A stretch of DNA of 8,187 nt from positions 1 to 8,187 of the forward strand of contig CAZRWU010000148.1 of NCBI GenBank assembly GCA_964603915.1, given 5' to 3'. Below the pieces are notes generated by a model that worked only from the letters and a program-made list of their open reading frames with translations, did no database searches and was not told the origin of the DNA. The DNA is from REEP01 sp964603915 (lineage in GTDB: Bacteria > Pseudomonadota > Alphaproteobacteria > Rhodospirillales > Defluviicoccaceae). Shown here one piece after another: positions 1 through 6,326 of this stretch. Within the stretch, counting starts at the first letter, position 1, and each line of letters starts with the position of its first letter. A program made the translations under genes and the position numbers.

Positions 1-339
1 ACTGATCGCCAAGTTCACCGCGGTGAGGGATTTGCCATCGCCGCGGTTGGCGCTGGTGATGGCGAGCGTCGAATAGCCGCCAAGCTTGAGACGCTGGAGG
101 ACCTGGGTGCGGAGCATGCGAAAGGCATCGGCAAGCGCATGCTGCGTCAACGCAGCGACGACACGCTCCTCATGGAGAGTTTCTTCCGGCGGAGCGACGA
201 CGCGCGTTTGTTGATAAACGATGCGCGGAGCCGGCTCATCGGATGGTGGCGGCGGCGAGCGGCGGGCCCGACCGGCCGACTCCCCAGCATCAAGACGCTG
301 CTGGCGGGCCCTCTCCAGCGCTTTTTGTATTTTTTCCAC
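1..339 (-). CDS. Exopolysaccharide-locus tyrosine autokinase (BY-kinase, CpsD/CapB type), N-terminal part, cut by the window edge
   Basis: Reading the minus strand from a GTG at 339-337 gives 113 codons that run off the left edge. The N-terminus reads (M)EKIQKALERARQ, a short charged helix typical of tyrosine autokinases in PEP-CTERM/exosortase EPS loci. A Pro/Arg-rich linker follows (about residues 14-65). Next comes a segment containing AFRMLRTQVLQRL (about residues 72-87), the usual EAFRxLRTN-like motif. The fragment ends in the deviant Walker A TSANRGDGKSLTAVNLA. Walker A', Walker B and the C-terminal tyrosine cluster lie outside. The GTG is chosen because no ATG, GTG or TTG lies upstream in frame before a stop near 456, and GAGAAAG sits 7 nt before it. 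The gene follows the chain-length determinant by 88 nt on the same strand. Members of this family phosphorylate themselves and control polymer length with the membrane partner. The family call is firm; the exact start is an inference. Confidence 0.88.
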   Translation of the reverse strand, partial: MEKIQKALERARQQRLDAGESAGRARRSPPPPSDEPAPRIVYQQTRVVAPPEETLHEERVVAALTQHALADAFRMLRTQVLQRLKLGGYSTLAITSANRGDGKSLTAVNLAIS

Positions 340-411
340 GACCGGTCTTTCTCGCTGCCCTTTTTCGCATCGGCATCCCTGCCGCTGATCCTCATTGAAA
401 CTCTCGACGCA

Positions 412-427
412 CCGTCGCGCGAGACGG
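412..427 (-). other. Small hairpin just after the chain-length gene stop
   Basis: Immediately after the TGA of the chain-length determinant there is a perfect 5-bp inverted repeat, CCGTC/GACGG, with a 6-nt loop. It lies in the 88-nt gap before the kinase start. There is no T-run, so it is not a convincing terminator; it could be an intercistronic RNA hairpin or chance in GC-rich DNA. Confidence 0.3.
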
Positions 428-2182
428 TCAATTACCCGCCAGCGGCAACACGCTCATTTCCACGCCTCGCTCCAGCCGCGCCCAAAGTACGTCGATCGGC
501 GAAACGTAAAGATGAACTGAAACAATCAAGCCGGCCAGGATGCCGATCGAGCCCACGGCGAAGCCGACTCTCTTCTGCCACCTGCGATAGATTTCCTTTC
601 GGGTCTCAATATACGGTATAGTTGCAAGCGGCGCAAATCCCGTGATGCTCGCCAGTTGCGTCGGACCATGCACCGCCGTGTCCAATGCCTCGGCGAGCAC
701 CGCCGCGGCAAGGCCCGCGCCCAGCGACATCAGCAAGCCGAGAGTCACAATCAGCACCCGTCTGGGCTTTATGGGTTCCGTAGGCGCGTAGGGGGGTTCA
801 ATCAATGTGAACCGTTCGCCCTTGCGTTCCGTCTCCAGCGTTTCGCCCAGCTGCGCGGTCGTGAGTTTCTGCGCGATCGTGCGGCGTTCGTTCAAAGCCG
901 CCTCATGCGCCCGCGCCAGACGCTGGTATTCACGCTCCACTTCCGGCGCTTGCTCAATACGTTTTTCAAGTTCGGTAAGAGACTCCTTCAGCCGCTGCCG
1001 TTCCTGGGCAATCGATTCGAGCTCCGCTTTCGAGCTCGTCACCTGCGCTTCGAGCTGAATGTAGGCGAGATTGTCCGGAGGCACGCCTTCGCGCAGGGAT
1101 CCGTTTTGCTGCCGCTGCGCCTGAAAAATCTGTCCCTCGATTTCTTCGACACGGTTTTGAAGCTCCACCACCTCGGGATGCTCGGCGGTGTACCGCTGCT
1201 TGGCGAGAGCCAGCTCCATCTGAAGCCTGTCACGCTGCTCGCGCAAACCGTCGACGTCGGTGCCGCCGCCAACCGCCTTTTCGAGGGCGGCAGCTTCTTC
1301 CCGCAATTGAACGAGGGTCGGATGATTCGGCCTGTAACGCGCCGACAGCATAACCAACTCCGCGCGCAGTTCGCGAAGGCGATCCGACATGCTCAGTCCA
1401 CCGTCAGCCGCCGTTCGGTACGGTTCGACCTGAGCCAACTGCGCTTGCAGAAACACCAACCCCTGCTTGATCGATTCGGCCCGCTGATCGAGAGCGCGAA
1501 TGTCGGCTTCGGTACGCGTGATTATCTGCTGGGTGCTTTCCATCTGGCCAGGAAGGCTGCCCGCGTAGCGCTGCCTCATGTCGGCGAACTTCGCTTCGTT
1601 CTCGCTGATCTGGCGATCCAGCCTGTCCGCCTCGGCAGCGAGAAACGCCGTCGTTTCGGCGGCTCGATCCTGCCGGGTGCGAATATTCTCACTCAAATAA
1701 AGAGAAACGAGTTCATTGGCGACACGCTGAGCGATTTGTGGATTATCATAATCAAAATAGACACCGAACGCGATCGTCGTCGGTGCGCTCCCCGGACGAT
1801 TCGATCCAGTCGCGCTGATCAATTCAAGTCCGGACGAGTCGCGCATTTTTTCAACCAGCTTGCTGACCGGTTGATATTGACGGTTATTAGGATAAAGATT
1901 GTATTTATTGATAATTCTCGTCAGATTCTCGGAGGTCGTGACCCTCTGTTCGATCACCTGCAGGCGCTCGGAGGCATAGCTGGTGACGGTCGAAGCGACC
2001 AGTTCGGGCGGGATGTCGGGTTGCTCAATCAGAATCTTTGCGGCAGAGCGATAAACCGGAGGCAGAAGGAGCGCCACCAGAATGCTTGCGATACCAAGAA
2101 CGACGGCCGGTAGAATAAGATACCACCGCCGTCTCTTAACAATAGCCAAGTAATCATGAGGAGTGTTGAGGTTTGTATTCAT
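428..2182 (-). CDS. Polysaccharide chain-length determinant (Wzz/GNVR family, exosortase/EPS-locus type)
   Basis: This 584-residue inner-membrane protein is the co-polymerase that regulates exopolysaccharide chain length, normally with a separate tyrosine kinase, which is the next gene. A Wzz domain opens the protein: cytoplasmic N-terminus, then a membrane helix at about residues 20-41 ending in LLLPPVYRSAAKILIE. A long periplasmic coiled coil spans about 170-455. The Pro-rich motif PYAPTEPIKPRR (464-475) precedes a second membrane helix at about 476-498, the classic Wzz ending. A further hydrophobic helix at about 539-560 precedes a short tail (SPIDVLWARLERG), as in the EPS/PEP-CTERM chain-length subfamily. 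It has no kinase domain, fitting the split two-gene arrangement. Unusually, the motif RYxxxHPxxVxL occurs twice in the coiled coil, at about 282 and 330. The ATG at 2182 is preceded by GAGAAG only two bases away, a weak ribosome site. Length and architecture fit the family (TIGR03007-like). Confidence 0.92.
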   Translation of the reverse strand: MNTNLNTPHDYLAIVKRRRWYLILPAVVLGIASILVALLLPPVYRSAAKILIEQPDIPPELVASTVTSYASERLQVIEQRVTTSENLTRIINKYNLYPNNRQYQPVSKLVEKMRDSSGLELISATGSNRPGSAPTTIAFGVYFDYDNPQIAQRVANELVSLYLSENIRTRQDRAAETTAFLAAEADRLDRQISENEAKFADMRQRYAGSLPGQMESTQQIITRTEADIRALDQRAESIKQGLVFLQAQLAQVEPYRTAADGGLSMSDRLRELRAELVMLSARYRPNHPTLVQLREEAAALEKAVGGGTDVDGLREQRDRLQMELALAKQRYTAEHPEVVELQNRVEEIEGQIFQAQRQQNGSLREGVPPDNLAYIQLEAQVTSSKAELESIAQERQRLKESLTELEKRIEQAPEVEREYQRLARAHEAALNERRTIAQKLTTAQLGETLETERKGERFTLIEPPYAPTEPIKPRRVLIVTLGLLMSLGAGLAAAVLAEALDTAVHGPTQLASITGFAPLATIPYIETRKEIYRRWQKRVGFAVGSIGILAGLIVSVHLYVSPIDVLWARLERGVEMSVLPLAGN

Positions 2183-2223
2183 GACTTCTCGTTACAACTA
2201 TTGACCGGAGCCGTTTCCGTGTA

Positions 2224-2246
2224 TTTCAAACATTTTCCGTTTGAAA
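2224..2246. promoter_or_regulatory. Perfect inverted repeat, candidate operator
   Basis: TTTCAAAC and GTTTGAAA form a perfect 8-bp dyad separated by 7 nt (ATTTTCC); beyond one mismatch the next base pair also matches. It lies 42-64 bp upstream of the chain-length gene ATG, inside the AT-richer stretch, where a dimeric regulator could overlap the promoter. No other copy was noticed in the window. Regulator binding is inference; the symmetry itself is directly visible. Confidence 0.5.
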
Positions 2247-2280
2247 CAGTAACTCAGTGACGTTTTTAACACTTTCTTCT

Positions 2281-2326
2281 TTCCATTTCGAGCAAGCGCT
2301 CTGGAAACGAGGCCGCAGAAATGCGG
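2281..2326. other. Two adjacent small hairpins in the intergenic region
   Basis: TTTCGAGC (2286-2293) can pair with GCTC (2298-2301) and, past a 2-nt bulge, GAAA (2304-2307), with loop AAGC. Directly after it, CCGCA/TGCGG (2313-2326) encloses a GAAA tetraloop on the + strand. They may be leader RNA structure or chance. There is no following T-run on either strand that would make a clear terminator. Confidence 0.25.
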
Positions 2327-2457
2327 AGGGACCGCCGCGCGTTCCATAGACATACGTGGATGATGCGCTCAAGCAAGCCAACAGCTCCTTCAATTGAGTC
2401 GGTGGCGAGAATGGCATGAGGACGACGATCGCCCTCCGCGTTGCTCGGATCGTGACG

Positions 2458-2486
2458 TTGCAGGCAGATGATCGACCCCTTATGGT
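2458..2486 (+). promoter_or_regulatory. Weak candidate sigma-70 promoter for wecB
   Basis: TTGCAG (2458-2463) and TATGGT (2481-2486) are separated by 17 bp and lie about 70 bp upstream of the preferred wecB ATG. The -10 matches consensus at four of six positions; the -35 is poor beyond TTG. It is the best-spaced pair I saw on this side, but it is marginal. Confidence 0.25.
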
Positions 2487-2556
2487 TCGACTTCAATTCC
2501 AATCTCGTTTCATCCGCTGTCCTCTGTCCATCGCCCCAACCAACTGGATGTCCGTC

Positions 2557-3690
2557 ATGAGCGTTGCTGTCATTCATCTCGTTGCCGGCGCTCGTCCCAA
2601 TTTCATGAAGGTGGCGCCGCTATATCATGCGCTCGCACGCGAATCTTGGGCGAAACCCGTCATTGTTCATACCGGCCAGCACTACGACGCCGAGATGTCC
2701 GACGCTTTTTTCCAGGACCTGAAACTGCCGACGCCGGATTTTCACCTCAATGTCGGCAGCGGATCGCATGCGGAGCAAACCGCCGCGGTCATGGTGTCTT
2801 ACGAGCGTTTGTGTCTCGATGCCCGGCCAACGTGGACCGTCGTTGTCGGAGACGTCAATTCTACCTTGGCGTGCGCTCTCACATGCGCCAAGCTGCGCGT
2901 CAACGTCGCCCATCTCGAAGCGGGCCTGCGCAGCGGCGATCGCGACATGCCGGAAGAGATCAACCGCATTGTCACCGATAGCGTCGCCGATCTCCTGTGG
3001 ACGCCTTCGCCCGACGCCGATGAAAATCTTACGCGGGAAGGCGTTCCGGCTCATCGAATCGAACGAGTCGGGAATATCATGATCGACGCGTACGAGCTGC
3101 TTCGCGCGCGCATCGAGCAGCAGGCGACACGCCAGCAGTTCGGGTTGAGGGCGCGGGATTACGGCGTCGTGACCTTGCACCGGCCAAGCAATGTCGACGA
3201 TGAAACCGCTCTGGTCTCTCTTGTCGCCGAAATCTGCGCCGTCGCCGCCCAGGTGCCGCTGGTGTTCCCGTTGCACCCGCGCACCCGGCGGCGCATCGAA
3301 GAGTTCGACCTGATCGATCGCTTGGCGAAGAAACCCGGCCTGCATCTCGTCAAGCCGATGAGCTACCTGCCGTTCATGGGACTGGTGCGGGAGGCCAAGC
3401 TTGTCGTCACCGACTCCGGAGGCTTGCAGGAAGAGACGACCTATCTCGGCATTCCGTGCATGACCTTGCGCACGACGACGGAACGGCCGGTGACGATTGA
3501 GCAGGGCACCAATCGCCTGATTGCCGCGACGGACCTTCGGCCGGCGGTGGCGGCCGTGCTGCGCGGCGAGTGGCCGAGCGGGCGCTGTCCCGAGCTTTGG
3601 GACGGCCACGCGGCAAGCCGCGTCGTCGCCAGCCTTAAAGCGAAGATCGATCGCCATTCGGCGCACGCCGCTCCCCTTGTTCATTCGTAA
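2557..3690 (+). CDS. wecB: UDP-N-acetylglucosamine 2-epimerase (non-hydrolysing)
   Basis: This cytoplasmic enzyme interconverts UDP-GlcNAc and UDP-ManNAc, a precursor for surface polysaccharides. From the ATG at 2557 it has 377 residues, the usual family length. Family motifs appear in order: GARPNFMK near the N-terminus, HTGQHYD (38-44), GDVNST (98-103), HLEAGLRS (119-126), MPEEINR (131-137), VTLHRPSNVD (205-214), PLHPRTRRR, and the UDP-binding DSGGLQEET followed by TERP. Residues matching the E. coli catalytic set (Asp95, Glu117, Glu131, His213) are Asp99, Glu121, Glu133 and His208. The frame is open back to 2416, but those residues resemble nothing in the family, and homologues begin just before the beta-strand AVIHLVAGARP. 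An in-frame ATG at 2548 is an equal alternative; neither has a strong ribosome site. It is the only + strand gene here, divergent from the chain-length gene and convergent with prsT. EPS loci often carry this gene; its polymer product cannot be told from the sequence. Confidence 0.93.
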   Translation: MSVAVIHLVAGARPNFMKVAPLYHALARESWAKPVIVHTGQHYDAEMSDAFFQDLKLPTPDFHLNVGSGSHAEQTAAVMVSYERLCLDARPTWTVVVGDVNSTLACALTCAKLRVNVAHLEAGLRSGDRDMPEEINRIVTDSVADLLWTPSPDADENLTREGVPAHRIERVGNIMIDAYELLRARIEQQATRQQFGLRARDYGVVTLHRPSNVDDETALVSLVAEICAVAAQVPLVFPLHPRTRRRIEEFDLIDRLAKKPGLHLVKPMSYLPFMGLVREAKLVVTDSGGLQEETTYLGIPCMTLRTTTERPVTIEQGTNRLIAATDLRPAVAAVLRGEWPSGRCPELWDGHAASRVVASLKAKIDRHSAHAAPLVHS

Positions 3691-3693
3691 GGC

Positions 3694-3710
3694 AGGGGCT
3701 GGCCGCCCCT
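3694..3710. terminator. Hairpin between convergent wecB and prsT, possible bidirectional terminator
   Basis: AGGGGC and GCCCCT form a perfect 6-bp GC-rich stem with a 5-nt loop, starting 4 nt after the wecB TAA in the 59-bp convergent gap. Placement fits a shared terminator for both genes. No T-run follows on either strand, so intrinsic termination would be weak. Confidence 0.35.
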
Positions 3711-3749
3711 CCGCACGGCAAGCGCGGGAACCGGAACAAGGATCCGCAT

Positions 3750-6236
3750 TCAACCGCTTGTTTCGCCGTTAGACGTTTCTTGCTGTTGGCGTTGGACCTC
3801 GGCGAGGGTCGATCGGGCCTCGTCGATGCCGCGATACTGCGCGCCATCAACCACCGCCTTCTTCAGCGCCTGAACCGCCGCTTCGTGCTCGCCGAGCTGG
3901 GTGAGGACCATGCCGAGGTGATACTGAAGTTGCGGATTATGCGGCATCAGGGCCACCGCACGCTCCAAATTGACCCGCGCCTGGGCCAAATCGCCGAGGC
4001 GAAACTGAACCCAGCCGAGGGTGTCGACAAACAACGGGTTGCTGGAGCCCTCGAAACGCCTGGCAAGCTGCAGCGCATGCCGGACGCTCTCCGGATCTTC
4101 GTAATGATAATCGGCCAGCAAGGCCGCGAGATTGTTGGCGGCGACGGCGTTATCCTGATGTTTCTTGACGACGGCCTCGTAGGTCGAACGGGCGCCAGCG
4201 AAGTCGCCGACCATCTCTTGCGCTTCGGCGTAGGCAAGTTGCAATGCAAGGTTGTCGGGCAGTTTCTCCAGGCCCGCCTGATAAACCGCGAGCGCCTCCT
4301 GACTGTCGCCGCGTCCGATCAAAAGCCGCGCGAGGTTGAGATAAGGAATCGCCCAGTCGTCGGGGGCGCTGATGGCAAGGCGGAACTGCTCCTCGGCTTC
4401 GGCGAGCTTGTTCTGGCGGAGTCGGGTCTCGCCCAGGAGATTGTGCGCCAACGCGCTGTTGGGATCCTGTTCAAGCACGCTCTCCAGAAAACTCGCCGCT
4501 TCCTCAGGCGCCCCTTGAGCAAGATAGCTCATTGTCATGCCGGTGATGGGTTCGACGGCGGTCGGCGAGAGGCGATGCGCGGCGTCATAGGCGGTGACCG
4601 CTTCGCCATAGCGTCCTTGCGCGTAGTGAAGCCCGCCCTCGATCGTATGCGCAAGCGCCTGATGTTCCGGCATTTCGCGGAGCCTTTCGACGATCGCCTG
4701 CGCCTCGGCCCAGTTCTGCTGCGTCGCCAAAACCCCGGCCTTCGCCTGCAGGGCCGCCACCGAATTGGGGTCGATTTCGAGGATTTCATCGAGAAGCGTC
4801 AGCGCGGCGGCGTTGTTGCCACGCTGCGCAAGATGAGTCGCCAGCTTTTGGCGGGAGTCAATGTCGGTTTTATCCAGCTCGACAATCCGTTTCAGAGTGT
4901 CCATCGCAACGGCAACATCGCCACGGAGCGTCTGCGCGTGGGCAAGCAATCTGAGCGCGGGAGTCGAATTCGGCCGATCGCGCAAAACCGCCCGCAGATC
5001 GGCGATCGCCGGTTCGACCTGCCCTTCGTCAAGCGAAAACGCCGCGCGCATCAACAGCCCGTCGGCGTTCGCGGGATCGGCATTGAGAACTTCCGTAACC
5101 AGGGCCGTGGCTCTCGCCCCATCCCCCTCGGCCAGGGAGAGACGGGCGAGCGCGATGCGCGCGTCGAGACCGGCCTGCTCCGTTCCCGAACGATCAATGA
5201 CGTCTTGCAGCGTCGCCGCCGCTTCGGCGCGACGTCCGTGCCGGTCGTAGAGCGAGACGAGCTTGAAAGCGAAGATGTGTTTGTCGGGCTCGGCCGCGCT
5301 GAATTGCCGCGCCTGCGCCGCCGCCGCGTCCACGCCTTCGGTCGCGGCGATCAGGTCGATCAGATTGAGCTTGGTTTCATCGCCGCCAAGGCCGGCGTCG
5401 ACGGCGGCGCGGAGTACGCCTTCCGCCTCTTCAGCGCGGCCGCGGCTGATATAGATCTGGGCGAGGCTGGCCCGGTACCGGTGGTTTTCCGGCTCGATGG
5501 CGAACAGCTCCTCATAGACCGCCCGAACCTGGTCCAACTGATCGCGCTCGAGATAGATGCTCGCCTTCAGCAGTCGAAGGGCGACGGAATTCGGGTTAAG
5601 GGCGATTGCATGGTCGACCTGCCGAAGGGCCTCATCGCCGGCTCCACCGGCCTGAAGAACCTTGCCGAGCAGGAGATGGGCTCCTTCATGTTCGGGATCG
5701 ATCGCCAGAGCCGCCTCGGCGCGGCGCCGGGCCTCGTCGTAATTCTTGCGGCCGTATGCAATGTTGCCATGAACGGTGATGAGTTCTGGATCGTTGGGCT
5801 CGAGGCCGTCCGCGATTTGCGCTTCCTTTTCGGCGTCGTCGAACTGCCTGGCGAGCGCATAGTACTGAGCGAGCTTGAGATGCGCCCTGAAATGGTCGGG
5901 CTGTTCCGCGACGATCGACCTGTAGGAGCGATAGGCTTTGGGCAGGTTGCCCTCGCGTTCCGCGATCAGGCCCATGTAATACCGCGCCTCGAGCCCGCGG
6001 GGGTTGATCTGAAGCGCATTCTTGAACTCGACTTCGGCCTTGACCAAGTCGCCCTGATCGTAAAGCGCTTTGCCGCGTTCCACGTACTTCGCTTCGCGCT
6101 CCTCGGCGCCGCCACATCCGGCGATCAGCGCGGCGAAGGCAAGCGATAGCACGAGCATCGCGGTCCGCTTCTGGAAAAGCGCCCATATGTTGCCGCGCTT
6201 CTGTCTGTTGTTCTGAAACATGAATAACTCGCTCAT
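3750..6236 (-). CDS. prsT: PrsT-like TPR-repeat lipoprotein of exosortase/EPS loci
   Basis: The 828-residue product starts with a basic region (RQKR, QKR), a hydrophobic segment (about 27-40) and the lipobox LIAGC. Cys41 is the likely lipidated residue, so the mature protein should be anchored to a membrane facing the periplasm. From about residue 50 to 815 it is almost entirely tetratricopeptide repeats, recognisable by spaced Gly/Ala/Pro positions, e.g. ALYDQGDLVKAEVEFKNAL followed by INP. Near the C-terminus, FVDTLGWVQFRLGDLAQA is the conserved block seen in PEP-CTERM system TPR lipoproteins (TIGR02917-like, usually about 900 residues). TPR arrays bind protein partners; a scaffold role in polymer assembly or export is inferred from family and location. 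It follows the exosortase gene by 90 nt on the same strand. Alternative starts are the ATG at 6221 (preceded by GCGAG at better spacing) and Met27; both keep the lipobox. The Ser/Gly/Gln-rich tail has no known motif. Confidence 0.9.
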   Translation of the reverse strand: MSELFMFQNNRQKRGNIWALFQKRTAMLVLSLAFAALIAGCGGAEEREAKYVERGKALYDQGDLVKAEVEFKNALQINPRGLEARYYMGLIAEREGNLPKAYRSYRSIVAEQPDHFRAHLKLAQYYALARQFDDAEKEAQIADGLEPNDPELITVHGNIAYGRKNYDEARRRAEAALAIDPEHEGAHLLLGKVLQAGGAGDEALRQVDHAIALNPNSVALRLLKASIYLERDQLDQVRAVYEELFAIEPENHRYRASLAQIYISRGRAEEAEGVLRAAVDAGLGGDETKLNLIDLIAATEGVDAAAAQARQFSAAEPDKHIFAFKLVSLYDRHGRRAEAAATLQDVIDRSGTEQAGLDARIALARLSLAEGDGARATALVTEVLNADPANADGLLMRAAFSLDEGQVEPAIADLRAVLRDRPNSTPALRLLAHAQTLRGDVAVAMDTLKRIVELDKTDIDSRQKLATHLAQRGNNAAALTLLDEILEIDPNSVAALQAKAGVLATQQNWAEAQAIVERLREMPEHQALAHTIEGGLHYAQGRYGEAVTAYDAAHRLSPTAVEPITGMTMSYLAQGAPEEAASFLESVLEQDPNSALAHNLLGETRLRQNKLAEAEEQFRLAISAPDDWAIPYLNLARLLIGRGDSQEALAVYQAGLEKLPDNLALQLAYAEAQEMVGDFAGARSTYEAVVKKHQDNAVAANNLAALLADYHYEDPESVRHALQLARRFEGSSNPLFVDTLGWVQFRLGDLAQARVNLERAVALMPHNPQLQYHLGMVLTQLGEHEAAVQALKKAVVDGAQYRGIDEARSTLAEVQRQQQETSNGETSG

Positions 6237-6275
6237 CTACCGTTACCGCGGGCACTTCCCTCTTTGACTTGCGCA

Positions 6276-6295
6276 GCCCGCTGCCCGGGGCGGGC
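6276..6295. other. GC-rich hairpin between the exosortase gene and prsT
   Basis: GCCCGC/GCGGGC forms a perfect 6-bp stem with an 8-nt loop in the 90-nt gap between the two co-directional genes. No T-run follows on the minus strand, so read-through is likely. It might act as an intercistronic RNA processing or attenuation structure, or be chance in GC-rich DNA. Confidence 0.3.
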
Positions 6296-6326
6296 GGTCT
6301 GGCGCCGCATCAGGGCGTCGTTGGGT

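Larger units (their letters stand above)
2183..2556. other. Divergent intergenic region between the chain-length gene and wecB
   Basis: About 370 bp separate the two divergent genes. The part next to the chain-length gene (about 2183-2290) is visibly AT-richer than its surroundings and contains an inverted repeat (2224-2246) and a T-rich tract. The part next to wecB is ordinary GC-rich sequence. Short open frames exist (minus strand 2417-2226 and 2577-2266, and a + strand extension of wecB back to 2416), but none shows a recognisable domain or a good ribosome site. I read the region as regulatory DNA that must hold promoters for both directions. Confidence 0.6.

Noticed and set aside
656..2113. 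A 485-codon open frame on the + strand, antisense to the chain-length gene
   Set aside because: The product is rich in Arg, Phe and His with no recognisable domain; the opposite strand encodes a complete Wzz/GNVR protein.
2416..2547. N-terminal extension of wecB to the ATG at 2416
   Set aside because: The extra 44 residues resemble no epimerase N-terminus and would cover the likely promoter region.
2183..2556. Possible sigma-54 promoter, as expected for PrsR-regulated exosortase genes
   Set aside because: No TGGCAC-N5-TTGC-like element with correct GG-N10-GC spacing was found here or upstream of the exosortase gene.
2226..2577. Two short minus-strand frames (63 and 103 codons) in the intergenic region
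   Set aside because: No recognised family and no good ribosome site; each covers regulatory-looking DNA. A small unknown gene cannot be fully excluded.
2620..3753. A 377-codon minus-strand frame over wecB
   Set aside because: Mirror of wecB with no motif; the + strand frame carries all the epimerase motifs.
3780..6149. A 789-codon open frame on the + strand, antisense to prsT
   Set aside because: It is the complement frame of a GC-rich, Ala/Leu/Glu-rich TPR gene, where stop codons are rare. The product is Arg-rich and shows no domain, while the minus-strand frame has a lipobox and clear TPRs.
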